Of a stretch of DNA of 64,000 bases, positions 43,659-50,427 are shown piece after piece. Each line of letters opens with the position of its first letter. Position 1 is the stretch's first letter. The stretch comes from an uncultured Methanomicrobiales archaeon (lineage in GTDB: Archaea; Halobacteriota; Methanomicrobia; Methanomicrobiales; Methanospirillaceae). The notes under the pieces are model-generated. The model did not search any database, was not told the DNA's origin, and saw only the letters and a list, made by a program, of their open reading frames with translations. A program made the translations under genes and the position numbers. The stretch lies in the NCBI GenBank assembly GCA_903900025.1, contig CAIULN010000042.1, forward strand, positions 1 through 64,000, given 5' to 3'.

Positions 43659-45463
43659 CCAAAGAATATCTGCAGCCAGAGCTCGGCACAGAATACTCGG
43701 AAGATCTCGGGTGAATAGGCCGACTTTCCCGCGAGAAACGCAAGGTAGTTCTTCACAACCGCGTCTGCGTCCCAGTACAGGCGTGCATGGAACGTATCCG
43801 ACGTGAACACTTCCAGCACAAACGGCCGGAGTTCCTCTTTCATCCAGACCTCTTCGGGCGTGACAAACCCCATCTTGTCCGTCCGGCAGCGGACAGACTC
43901 CGGCACGAGCCCTTTTATCGCACGGCGGAGCACGTGCTTTGTCACCCCGTTGCGGATCTTCTGGTCAAGGGGGAGTGATGCGATGTACTCCACGAGGCGG
44001 ACATCAAGGTACGGGACCCGCGACTCGATCGAGAACGCCATCGCGTTTCGGTCTTCGTAGTGCAGGAGGGCAGTCAGGTTGGTCGCGGTCAGTTCACGGT
44101 ACAGCACTTGATCAAGGCTCCCGCCATACCGGTCGACCTTGGGTGCCTCCCCCCGCAGCAGTTTCCGGCGCCCTGCCCTGACATATAACTGCCGGACCGA
44201 ATCGCGGATAAACCCGTGGTGGTGCCGGATCGCCCCGATCTTTTCACAGAGAGCCCTGTACCAGTGGAATGATCCGGTCAGCCCGAAGATATAGCTCCAT
44301 GCATATGCCAGGTAGCCGGCAAGGAGCTCATCAGCTCCCTGCCCGTCCAGCACCACCTTCACCCGTTCCGCGGCAAGGCGCATGACGCAGTACTGGGCGT
44401 AGATGGACAGTGACCCGAACGGCTCGTCCTGGATGGCAATCAGCGGGCGCAGGTCATCCCAGACCTTTCCGGCTTCGGGTTGGATGCGGTGCTCATCGAC
44501 TCCCGTCGCTGCCACCACCTCGTCGATGTACCGGCGCTCATCGAACCTCACATCATCAAAGTACACCGAGAATGTTTTCTGCCGTGCACCGACGCTCTGG
44601 GGCGCCTCGAGCCGGATCAGTTCGTTGATCAGGACGGCGAGGGTTGACGAGTCGATCCCCCCCGACAGGCACGTGCCCATCGCCACGTCGCTGCGCAGAT
44701 GGATCCGGACCGCATCTCTCAGCAGCGACAGGAACCGTGCCGCGGACTCCGCATCCGGGGTATCCGAGCTGACCGACGGGTTGACCGTGACATCCCAGTA
44801 CCGGTACGGTGCCGGTGTCCCGGCAGGGGTCACCACCATCGCGTGCGCCGGGCGGAGCTGGAGGATGCCGTCAAACATCGTCTTGTCCGAATGGTCATGG
44901 ACACCCCACGCAAGGTACGTGAGCAGCGCCTCATCGTCCGGTTTTTTCCCTGCTTCGGTGTGGGCGAGCAGGGCCTTGATCTCGGATGCAAAGAGAAACG
45001 ACCCGCCCGCTTCGGTATAGTAAAACGGTTTGATGCCGAAACGGTCGCGGGCACAGAAGAGCTGCTGCTTTTTTTTATCCCAGAGCGCAAATGCCCACAT
45101 GCCGTTGAAATGCGGGAGGCAGTCCGTTCCCCACTCCTCGTACGCGTGCAGAATCACCTCGCTGTCGGACTTGGAGCGGAACGTATGCCCTTTTGTTGCC
45201 AGCTCCGCCCGCAGTTCGACAAAGTTGTAGATCTCGCCGTTGAAGACGAGCCACAGCGACCCGTCCTCGTTTGTCATGGGCTGACGGGCATCGTCCGAGA
45301 GGTCGATGATGGCAAGGCGCCGGTGGGCAAGCCCGATGCGGTCGCTGACATACGTGCCCTGCCCGTCGGGACCGCGGTGGGCAATCCGCGCCGACATCGT
45401 TTCCAGCAGGCCCCGGTCCGGCAGCGTGCTGCCGTAACAGAACTGCCCTGCAATCCCGCACAT
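43646..45463 (-). CDS. asnB: Asparagine synthase (glutamine-hydrolysing)
   Basis: The 605-residue enzyme converts aspartate to asparagine. Residues 1-210 are the class II glutaminase: Cys2 nucleophile (MCGIAGQF), RLAIIDLS, FNGEIYN, SDSEVILHAYEEWG. The synthetase half carries the ATP-pyrophosphatase loop CLSGGIDSST and LDGQGADELLAGY. Length is in the normal range for the family. In methanogens such genes can also serve tRNA-independent amidation or surface glycan synthesis. Overlaps the ygiQ end by 13 bases. Confidence 0.93.
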   Translation of the reverse strand: MCGIAGQFCYGSTLPDRGLLETMSARIAHRGPDGQGTYVSDRIGLAHRRLAIIDLSDDARQPMTNEDGSLWLVFNGEIYNFVELRAELATKGHTFRSKSDSEVILHAYEEWGTDCLPHFNGMWAFALWDKKKQQLFCARDRFGIKPFYYTEAGGSFLFASEIKALLAHTEAGKKPDDEALLTYLAWGVHDHSDKTMFDGILQLRPAHAMVVTPAGTPAPYRYWDVTVNPSVSSDTPDAESAARFLSLLRDAVRIHLRSDVAMGTCLSGGIDSSTLAVLINELIRLEAPQSVGARQKTFSVYFDDVRFDERRYIDEVVAATGVDEHRIQPEAGKVWDDLRPLIAIQDEPFGSLSIYAQYCVMRLAAERVKVVLDGQGADELLAGYLAYAWSYIFGLTGSFHWYRALCEKIGAIRHHHGFIRDSVRQLYVRAGRRKLLRGEAPKVDRYGGSLDQVLYRELTATNLTALLHYEDRNAMAFSIESRVPYLDVRLVEYIASLPLDQKIRNGVTKHVLRRAIKGLVPESVRCRTDKMGFVTPEEVWMKEELRPFVLEVFTSDTFHARLYWDADAVVKNYLAFLAGKSAYSPEIFRVFCAELWLQIFFGQRT

Positions 45464-45526
45464 TACCTATCCGGTGAGCACGGGAGGTTAAAAGGACGTC
45501 GGGTGGAGGGCGGGGAGAATGTCTGA

Positions 45527-45664
45527 GACCTCTTCAGCGATCCGGATGGTCGTGCCGGGCTCGGCCTGGCGCCGGGCGACATGAAGCATGATGTGGAGGG
45601 GATCGCCACTATGAAGGATCCGGGCCAAAACATGGCGGGGCTCTTACAAAAGATCAACGGCTGA
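45527..45664 (+). pseudogene. 3'-end fossil of an iron-sulfur flavoprotein/FMN-reductase gene
   Basis: On the plus strand, from a stop at 45524 the frame reads LAPGDMKHDVEGIATMKDPG then QNMAGLLQKING and TGA (45662-45664). The pattern G-D-x-K-x-D-x-E-G-x-A-T-M-x-x-x-G-x-N-M-A-x-L-L-x-x-I is the usual C-terminus of methanogen flavodoxin-fold FMN reductases. No start or N-terminal domain remains. It lies in the 212-base gap between asnB and the MBL gene. Confidence 0.5.
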
Positions 45665-45675
45665 TCTACCTTTTT

Positions 45676-46419
45676 TCAGATCTCGATTGTCAGGTCGTCC
45701 GTTGCCACGATGAGCCCGGGGAAGATCTTTTCAAATTCATCCTGCACCGCCCTGCGCTCGTCCAGCGTGCGGTAGACCTCTGCACCGAAGTGCACCAGCG
45801 CGAGGCGCTGTGCGTTCGCTTTTTGTGCGATCCCGATCGCGTCCTGCGGGTTCAGGTGCGGCCAGTCGGTGCTTACCCCGCCGGGCTTCAGTGCGCATTC
45901 CGTGATGAGCAGGTCGGCATCCCGGGCAAGGGCGACGGCGTTCTCGCAGGCACCGGTGTCCGTGCAGTAGGTGATCACCTTCCCGTCAACCTCCAGCCGG
46001 TACCCGTAACAGGGGGCAGGATGGACAAGCGGGCGGCATTCCACGGTGAACGGGACCCGGTGCACACCCTCTGCAAGCTCGGTGACGCGGGCCGGGTACG
46101 GGAGGTCTGCAAGCGGCACGGTGAACGGTTCTGCGGCAAAGGTGTTGAGGAGCTCAGTCCCGCCCGGGAGGCAGAAGATTGTCAGGCCCTGCAGGAACCG
46201 GAACTTGACAAGCGTATGCAGGCCGGCGATATGGTCGATGTGGAAATGGGAAAGGAAGAGGAGGGCCGGCTTCTCCTGCGTGATGTACCGGTCCGCTTTT
46301 GCGATCCCGTTACCGGCATCGAGGATGATGTCAAACGCTTCCGACTGGACAAGGACAGAGATGGTGTTGCCCGTTACGGTATCATACCAGCCATTGGTAC
46401 CAAGGAAGGTCACCTTCAT
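45676..46419 (-). CDS. MBL-fold metallo-hydrolase
   Basis: A 247-residue metallo-beta-lactamase fold protein with the metal site SHFHIDHIAGLHT (H-x-H-x-D-H) and downstream TYCTDTGACENAV, LITECALKPGG, LALVHFGAEVY with the remaining His/Asp ligands. The RNase Z/phnP-like group includes tRNA nucleases and phosphodiesterases; length under 300 with no exosite points away from RNase Z proper. Substrate unknown. Confidence 0.9.
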   Translation of the reverse strand: MKVTFLGTNGWYDTVTGNTISVLVQSEAFDIILDAGNGIAKADRYITQEKPALLFLSHFHIDHIAGLHTLVKFRFLQGLTIFCLPGGTELLNTFAAEPFTVPLADLPYPARVTELAEGVHRVPFTVECRPLVHPAPCYGYRLEVDGKVITYCTDTGACENAVALARDADLLITECALKPGGVSTDWPHLNPQDAIGIAQKANAQRLALVHFGAEVYRTLDERRAVQDEFEKIFPGLIVATDDLTIEI

Positions 46420-46513
46420 GGTAACAGGGTTGTTGCTGCAGTAATAAAGGATTGAGCTAAAAGACGGTCAAAAGATGTTCTTTGAATTTATCTGCGGAGT
46501 GTCACAGGGTTAT

Positions 46514-46536
46514 GGCAGGAGGATCATCCTCCTGCC
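46514..46536. repeat. Perfect hairpin after the tiny-ORF operon
   Basis: GGCAGGAGG-ATCAT-CCTCCTGCC, 9-bp stem (11 with the inner AT pairs) and a short loop. It starts two bases beyond the stop codon of the last tiny ORF (minus strand) and may end its transcript, though no T-run follows. Confidence 0.7.
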
Positions 46537-46538
46537 TG

Positions 46539-46637
46539 CTATACTTTTTTGTACTGGTCTCCACTTCGAAGCCTTAGGGCTTCTCGTGTTTCGGGTCGCT
46601 GACCCTCAACAAGTCGAAGAACTTCGTTCTTCTCCAT
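46539..46637 (-). CDS. Tiny ORF F (32 residues)
   Basis: The frame reads MEKNEVLRLVEGQRPETREA then LRLRSGDQYKKV. It starts two bases after the stop of tiny ORF E. It holds three palindromes: GAAGAAC-GAA-GTTCTTC right at its start, GGGTC-AGC-GACCC, and GAAGCC-CTAA-GGCTTC. No SD separate from the ORF E end is seen; coupling is likely. Confidence 0.4.
   Translation of the reverse strand: MEKNEVLRLVEGQRPETREALRLRSGDQYKKV
46568..46583. repeat. Hairpin GAAGCC-TTAG-GGCTTC
   Basis: Perfect 6-bp stem with 4-base loop; on the minus strand preceded by GA and followed by GA, matching the GAGAAG...CTTCG consensus but in another codon phase. Confidence 0.65.
46593..46605. repeat. Hairpin GGGTC-GCT-GACCC
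   Basis: Perfect 5-bp stem with 3-base loop inside tiny ORF F. Confidence 0.5.
46616..46632. repeat. GAAGA palindrome, minus strand GAAGAAC-GAA-GTTCTTC
   Basis: Perfect 7-bp stem with GAA loop. On the minus strand it is preceded by ATGGA, so the palindrome encodes M-E-K-N-E-V-L-R at the start of tiny ORF F. Confidence 0.75.
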
Positions 46638-46638
46638 C

Positions 46639-46779
46639 TCAGGGCTTACCCCCTTTCGATGATTCCATATGATCGAGGACCCGGTCCCACATAACGAGGA
46701 GCCCGGGGATGATCACGTAGGCGAGCAGCCCTGCTGATACGAAGATCGCAGTGATGAGAATTTCATTCTCCATGGTCAT
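46639..46779 (-). CDS. Tiny ORF E: 46-residue single-pass membrane protein
   Basis: The frame reads MTMENEILITAIFVSAGLLA and YVIIPGLLVMWDRVLDHMES ending SKGGKP. Residues 6-30 form one membrane helix. Its ATG overlaps the stop of tiny ORF D (ATGA). Its start (ENEILITAIF) resembles that of ORF D (DNEIIIMAAF), suggesting duplication. The best protein-like member of the cluster. Family not recognised. Confidence 0.6.
   Translation of the reverse strand: MTMENEILITAIFVSAGLLAYVIIPGLLVMWDRVLDHMESSKGGKP
46756..46770. repeat. Palindrome GAGAAT-TTC-ATTCTC
   Basis: Perfect 6-bp stem with 3-base loop, located at codons 4-8 of tiny ORF E (minus strand, encoding E-N-E-I-L). Confidence 0.6.
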
Positions 46780-46880
46780 TCCCTCCGGGTCTGACCAGCT
46801 GCGATCTTCTCCACCTCGCATCTGGAGATGCTCGGTCCCAGGAACGCCGCCATGATGATGATCTCGTTGTCCACCATCAT
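46776..46880 (-). CDS. Tiny ORF D (34 residues)
   Basis: The frame reads MMVDNEIIIMAAFLGPSISR then CEVEKIAAGQTRRE. It is preceded by GAGGTGAG at proper SD spacing, which overlaps the stop of ORF C, and its own stop overlaps the ORF E start (ATGA). The N-terminal half is hydrophobic and resembles that of ORF E. Confidence 0.5.
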   Translation of the reverse strand: MMVDNEIIIMAAFLGPSISRCEVEKIAAGQTRRE

Positions 46881-46887
46881 TCTCACC

Positions 46888-46974
46888 TCAGCGAAGAACT
46901 TCGTTTTTCTCGAGTTTCGTTGCGTTGAAGACTATCGTCTTCTCCACACTCATTACTCCGTAACTCGTGTCCAT
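46888..46974 (-). CDS. Tiny ORF C (28 residues) carrying two palindromes
   Basis: The frame reads MDTSYGVMSVEKTIVFNATK then LEKNEVLR. SD GAGGTGAG overlaps the ORF B stop. Two palindromes lie inside: GAAGAC-GATA-GTCTTC (V-E-K-T-I-V-F) and the imperfect GAAAAAC-GAA-GTTCTTC (L-E-K-N-E-V-L-R) ending at the stop codon. Confidence 0.45.
   Translation of the reverse strand: MDTSYGVMSVEKTIVFNATKLEKNEVLR
46893..46909. repeat. GAAGA palindrome with one mismatch
   Basis: GAAGAAC-TTC-GTTTTTC on the plus strand; one A-C mismatch in a 7-bp stem. On the minus strand it is followed by GCTGAGGTGAG: stop codon and SD of the next ORF. Confidence 0.65.
46927..46942. repeat. Palindrome GAAGAC-TATC-GTCTTC
   Basis: Perfect 6-bp stem with 4-base loop, in tiny ORF C. 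Confidence 0.65.
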
Positions 46975-46984
46975 GCAACTCACC

Positions 46985-47017
46985 TCAGCGAAGATTTCCA
47001 ATCTTCTCGAATCTCAT
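46985..47017 (-). CDS. Tiny ORF B (10 residues)
   Basis: MRFEKIGNLR: nearly the whole frame is one palindrome (46990-47006). A GTG nine bases earlier could also start it. It ends in GCTGAGGTGAG, the stop and the SD of ORF C. It may act as a coupling leader rather than as a functional peptide. Confidence 0.3.
   Translation of the reverse strand: MRFEKIGNLR
46990..47006. repeat. GAAGA palindrome GAAGATT-TCC-AATCTTC
   Basis: Perfect 7-bp stem with 3-base loop; on the minus strand GAGAAGATT-GGA-AATCTTC then GCTGA, close to the consensus of the family. Confidence 0.75.
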
Positions 47018-47032
47018 GCTCCGCACATCGAT

Positions 47033-47536
47033 TCAGGACAATGCTGCCACAGTGTCAGCCCAGGTCTCGACCCGGCTGCGGATCGCTTCATCGGAGTACG
47101 AGCTGAGCCGCACCCGGTCTCGGATGAAGTCCACGAAGTAGATCTCCCCGTTGGCATTGTGGCACCTGACCGTTGTCGAGAACTTCTCATTCTCCACGTC
47201 GCGGACCGGCGTGCCTCCGAGTGCGGTGGCGATCTCCGTATCGGCAACGATGCGGTTTGCTGCGGCCGTGAAGGCCGCGATGTTGCCAGCCCGGATCGTG
47301 ATGAGCCCGACATCTTTTGCACCGGTATCCTGATAGATGACCCGTGCGGTGTAACTCTGCCGGCTGCGTTTAACCGGAGGGTGGTTCACTCCCTGTGCGT
47401 TGTAGGTAACGCACTGGAAGGGGTTGTTCGTGATGACGCCCTGGACGATGTTGTCAAAGGCAGTCACATCTGCGAGCGGGACCGCAATATTGCGGATCGC
47501 ACTCTTGGTTGTTGTGCTTGACGTAAAGTCTGCCAT
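47033..47536 (-). CDS. Hypothetical protein, first gene of the tiny-ORF cluster
   Basis: The 167-residue protein begins MADFTSSTTTKSAIRNIAVP and is mixed alpha/beta without signal peptide or membrane helix; recognisable blocks are VIYQDTGAKDVGLITIRAGN and TTVRCHNANGEIYFVDFIRD. I do not recognise the family. It has the strongest ribosome site in the region (AAGGAGGT, eight bases before ATG). Tiny ORFs B to F follow on the same strand within 500 bases, so it probably heads a small operon. Confidence 0.75.
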   Translation of the reverse strand: MADFTSSTTTKSAIRNIAVPLADVTAFDNIVQGVITNNPFQCVTYNAQGVNHPPVKRSRQSYTARVIYQDTGAKDVGLITIRAGNIAAFTAAANRIVADTEIATALGGTPVRDVENEKFSTTVRCHNANGEIYFVDFIRDRVRLSSYSDEAIRSRVETWADTVAALS

Positions 47537-47568
47537 GTTTTTTTACCTCCTTTTTTTTATTTCTGAGT

Positions 47569-47584
47569 GGGTTCATCAGAACCC
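47569..47584. repeat. Hairpin GGGTTC-ATCA-GAACCC
   Basis: Perfect 6-bp stem; shares the TTC-ATCA-GAA core with the hairpin ten bases further on. Confidence 0.65.
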
Positions 47585-47593
47585 CGAAGACGA

Positions 47594-47615
47594 GAAGAAT
47601 TCATCAGAATTCTTC
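47594..47615. repeat. GAAGA palindrome GAAGAATTC-ATCA-GAATTCTTC
   Basis: Perfect 9-bp stem with 4-base loop. Plus strand context GAGAAGA ... TCTTCGCTG matches the consensus, here in opposite orientation to those inside the tiny ORFs and upstream of the operon. Confidence 0.8.
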
Positions 47616-47696
47616 GCTGTCTGGCGAGGTTCATGAGAGGGTCGAATGTCGGCTTTTGCCCCCCTTCTCCTCATCAAGGTTTTACAAACCTCTCTG

Positions 47697-47712
47697 ATCT
47701 CACAGATGAGAT
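47697..47712. repeat. Hairpin ATCTCA-CAGA-TGAGAT
   Basis: Perfect 6-bp stem, directly followed by the next hairpin. Confidence 0.55.
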
Positions 47713-47729
47713 GGGTGGCACCGCCACCC
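47713..47729. repeat. Hairpin GGGTGGC-ACC-GCCACCC
   Basis: Perfect 7-bp stem with 3-base loop, abutting the previous hairpin without a spacer base. Confidence 0.65.
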
Positions 47730-47979
47730 TTCGAGTGTGTCTCGGGGCGCCCTTTGACATACAGATAAGGGTTGAATGGGATATTACGGGCGATCTGGGG
47801 GTAGCAAGCGGGGGCTTTTACACAGCGTTTTTCAGGAGTCGGGCAAATCGGCGCGGATTGTGATTGATCGGAGCCTGAAATAAAAAGAAATTGAGGTTAT
47901 TTTTTTAAGGATTTGGGGAAATCGAGATCTTTTCTCAGTCCGTCAGACCCACCATTTTCCCGGTTGCACAATCTTCGGG

Positions 47980-48345
47980 TCCGAAAAATTTCCGGACAAA
48001 ATAATTTTGCATCCAAAAAAATCGAACCTTAAAATTTTGAAACTTAAAAAAATCCGGCACAAAAAATTTTCAGCGCGAAAATGTTCCGGCCTGATCATGA
48101 AAAAAAGTGACCCATAATCGGTAAGCCTCAGACGTGGACTCGTTTGCTGACACAGAATTTTTTGCCGGTAAAAATTGTGTCGGTCAAAAAATTTCGGGCT
48201 TTGAAATTTTCACACGCAAGAATTTCCGAACAAAAAAAATTTTACGTCCGAAAAAAACCGGGTTTTAAAAATTATGAGCGCGAAAATTTTCCGGCACAAA
48301 AATTTTCAGTGCGAAAAAAAGTCCAGCAAATTCTCCAAAAAATTG
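47980..48345. repeat. Quasi-periodic A-tract/T-tract array
   Basis: This stretch of the 880-base gap 47537-48416 holds about 20 short tracts of the type AAAA(A)TTTT separated by GC-containing spacers. Centres lie roughly 13-18 bases apart (mean near 16), with a gap at about 48085-48155. Two units are near-identical: CCGGCACAAAAAATTTTCAG at 48053 and its counterpart CCGGCACAAAAATTTTCAGT at 48291, both followed by GCGAAAA. No open frame with homology is seen. Confidence 0.6.
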
Positions 48346-48416
48346 CCCTGCAAAACAGGAAGATCCTAAAAAGATTTGCCGGAAGAGTTCCGCCCTGCCT
48401 TTCAGACCCCCGTCTT

Positions 48417-48911
48417 TCACGTTCCCTTCTTCTTCGCCGTCTTTTTCCTCGCAGTCCCCTTCGCCCGGCCGACCTCCTTCGTGTCGCAGGGGATGCACTT
48501 CTCCAACTTCTCGTCGATGATGCGGTACGCATTGGCGAGCACCGACGAATTGGAGATGAGCCCGGCGATCAGGATCACTTCGAGGATCTCCTCCCGGGTC
48601 GCCCCCATCCTGGTCGCGGCCTGCATGTGGTAGCCGGTGCAGTGCGGGCACTTGAGCGCCGCCCCGACGGCCATGCTGATCAGCTCCACGTACTTCGGGT
48701 CGAGCGGGCTGGTCTCTGCAACCGTCCCCTTGTAAAGCAGGTGTGAGATGAGCACCTCGGGGCGCTCCCCCATCCGCTTGAAGATCAGGGGCACCCGCCC
48801 GTAATCCTCCTCGATGACCTTCATCCACTGCTCTGCGGTGACGTCCGCGCCCTGTGCGACAATCTGGGCCAGCCGCTCTTCAAATTCCACTTTGGGTTTT
48901 TTCATCATCAC
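48417..48911 (-). CDS. AhpD/carboxymuconolactone decarboxylase-like protein, last gene of the MCR activation operon
   Basis: The 164-residue all-helical protein has the AhpD-type redox motif KCPHCTGYHMQAATRMGA (C-x-x-C with nearby His) near residue 87 and a strongly basic tail (GTARKKTAKKKGT). Relatives are peroxidase partners or lactone decarboxylases; the CxxC suggests thiol redox activity. Its ATG overlaps the mmp7 stop (ATGA, 48908-48911), so it is translationally coupled to the MCR activation genes. A link to oxygen protection of that system is inference. A second Cys pair (KCIPC) lies near residue 139. Confidence 0.9.
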   Translation of the reverse strand: MMMKKPKVEFEERLAQIVAQGADVTAEQWMKVIEEDYGRVPLIFKRMGERPEVLISHLLYKGTVAETSPLDPKYVELISMAVGAALKCPHCTGYHMQAATRMGATREEILEVILIAGLISNSSVLANAYRIIDEKLEKCIPCDTKEVGRAKGTARKKTAKKKGT

Positions 48912-49846
48912 ACCACAATATTTGTCTCAGAAAACGGGCGGATCTTGAGCATGATATAGTCCCGCATCCGTGACGGGGTTAATTCGCAGATATTTCCGAT
49001 TTTAATCCCGTCCTCGATCTCGATGGTGCGGATCTCACCCGCGAACGGGTCGTAGGGGAGTTTCACCCGCAACCCGTCCATCTGGACGGTGAGCGGCGTC
49101 GGGGACGTCACCTCATGGATCCTGGGCACCTTCTCCTTGATCAGGTCCATCAGCCGCGCCGGCGATACCGAGATCGGGTCTTTGGCAAGAGCGATACGCT
49201 TCTTTTCAAGCACCCTTGTTATTTCCGCAATGACCTCGTCGAGCTTGGCCAGTTCTTCGGACTCTTTTGTCCGGTGCATGAACCTGCCCACGTTGCCCAC
49301 GTACCCGTCAACCGGCGGGTCGATGATCCGCTGGAGGGCCTCTTTATTGGGCCCGCCGCACAGCACGATGGGGACATCGATCCCCCTGCGCAGGAAGGGC
49401 ATCTTCTTTTCAATGCAGTTCTCGAAGTTCCCCAGCAGGTAGATCGCGAGGTCGTGCTCGTTGATCACGTCCCGTTCCTCGTCATTGAGGGCGGCAATCC
49501 GCTTGCCCGGGCCCCGGGCAAGGCTGACCATGTTGCTCTTTGCCCCGAGCCGGCGCAGGTATTCAGCGATGTCGCAGGAGGGGTGCGGGAGGTGGTGGAT
49601 CTCAAGGCTCATCGAGACAACGGCGATCTCGGTACCGACAAGCGGGGAATCAATCACCTCGCCCCCGAGGGGTTTTCCGGCCGTGCGGAGGACCTCCACG
49701 TCGTCCTTTGGCATGAAGCACAGGAGCACAACCTCCGATGCCATCACGTGTTTCTGGACGATGTAGCCGCCGACATCCTCGATCAGGTCCATGATCTCGT
49801 TGTGCCGGTAGACCCCGCCCTTGTACGTGACCGGGACAAGCATCAT
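48908..49846 (-). CDS. mmp7: Methanogenesis marker protein 7 (MCR activation complex)
   Basis: The 312-residue protein matches methanogenesis marker 7, found in essentially all methanogens and reported as part of component A3a, which activates methyl-coenzyme M reductase. Sequence landmarks: TYKGGVYRHNEIMDLIEDVG, HHLPHPSCDIAEYLRRLGAK, VLCGGPNKEA. Specific role within the complex is not known to me from sequence. Overlaps mmp17 by four bases. Confidence 0.93.
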   Translation of the reverse strand: MMLVPVTYKGGVYRHNEIMDLIEDVGGYIVQKHVMASEVVLLCFMPKDDVEVLRTAGKPLGGEVIDSPLVGTEIAVVSMSLEIHHLPHPSCDIAEYLRRLGAKSNMVSLARGPGKRIAALNDEERDVINEHDLAIYLLGNFENCIEKKMPFLRRGIDVPIVLCGGPNKEALQRIIDPPVDGYVGNVGRFMHRTKESEELAKLDEVIAEITRVLEKKRIALAKDPISVSPARLMDLIKEKVPRIHEVTSPTPLTVQMDGLRVKLPYDPFAGEIRTIEIEDGIKIGNICELTPSRMRDYIMLKIRPFSETNIVV

Positions 49847-50427
49847 GGCATGGACTCCCCCATTTTCGCAAACTTCGACTGCACCAGCGCACCAATGTCA
49901 GCAGAAAGCGTGTCCTCGCTTGCGACAAAGAAGAATTTGCCCTTTGTATATTGTTCGCGACGGATCCGAAAACCCTCGGGGGCGATGCACTTGAACGCGT
50001 AGATCAGGTCCTTGTAGACCGACTCGCTGGGATCGGCAACGACGATATCCTCGATCTCCCGCGCATCAACGGATACATCGCGCAAAATGACCGTGAACCG
50101 GTCCGACTGTTCGACATGGTCCTGCCCGAACCGCGCAAGAAAAATCTTCAGCATCGGGGCGAGGTAGGTCTCTTCTGAAAGGACCAGCATGATCTTTCCT
50201 GCAAGCGCGTTCACCGCGGCAAAGTCCCGCACCCGGATAAGGGTGGTGATTTTGTGGAGGACACCAACAGCGATAAAGATCGGGACTCCCGGGTCGACAT
50301 AGATGTGGAGCTTGTGGATCATTCGGATCAGGTTGTGGTCGAGCAGCACGTCATTGGTGATCTTCTTGTAGTACTCCGCGCCCAGCGGTTCCGGGCATTC
50401 CACTTCGAAGTACTCAACCGCGTGCAT
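49843..50427 (-). CDS. mmp17: Methanogenesis marker protein 17 (MCR activation complex)
   Basis: The 194-residue protein fits marker 17: FEVECPEPLGAEYYKKITND, KLHIYVDPGVPIFIAVGVLH, ISE-type central helices and YTKGKFFFVASEDTLSADIG. Member of the component A3a set. Its ATG follows the mmp15 stop with no gap, and its end overlaps mmp7. Confidence 0.92.
   Translation of the reverse strand: MHAVEYFEVECPEPLGAEYYKKITNDVLLDHNLIRMIHKLHIYVDPGVPIFIAVGVLHKITTLIRVRDFAAVNALAGKIMLVLSEETYLAPMLKIFLARFGQDHVEQSDRFTVILRDVSVDAREIEDIVVADPSESVYKDLIYAFKCIAPEGFRIRREQYTKGKFFFVASEDTLSADIGALVQSKFAKMGESMP

Noticed and set aside
46514-47729. CRISPR array or integron-like attC series
   Set aside because: The hairpins have no constant repeat with unique spacers of equal length, and neither cas nor integrase genes are near.
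48144-48746. A 200-codon plus-strand frame over the A-tract array
   Set aside because: It is a low-complexity Lys/Phe frame from A-tracts that then runs antisense through the AhpD-like gene; no homology or ribosome site.
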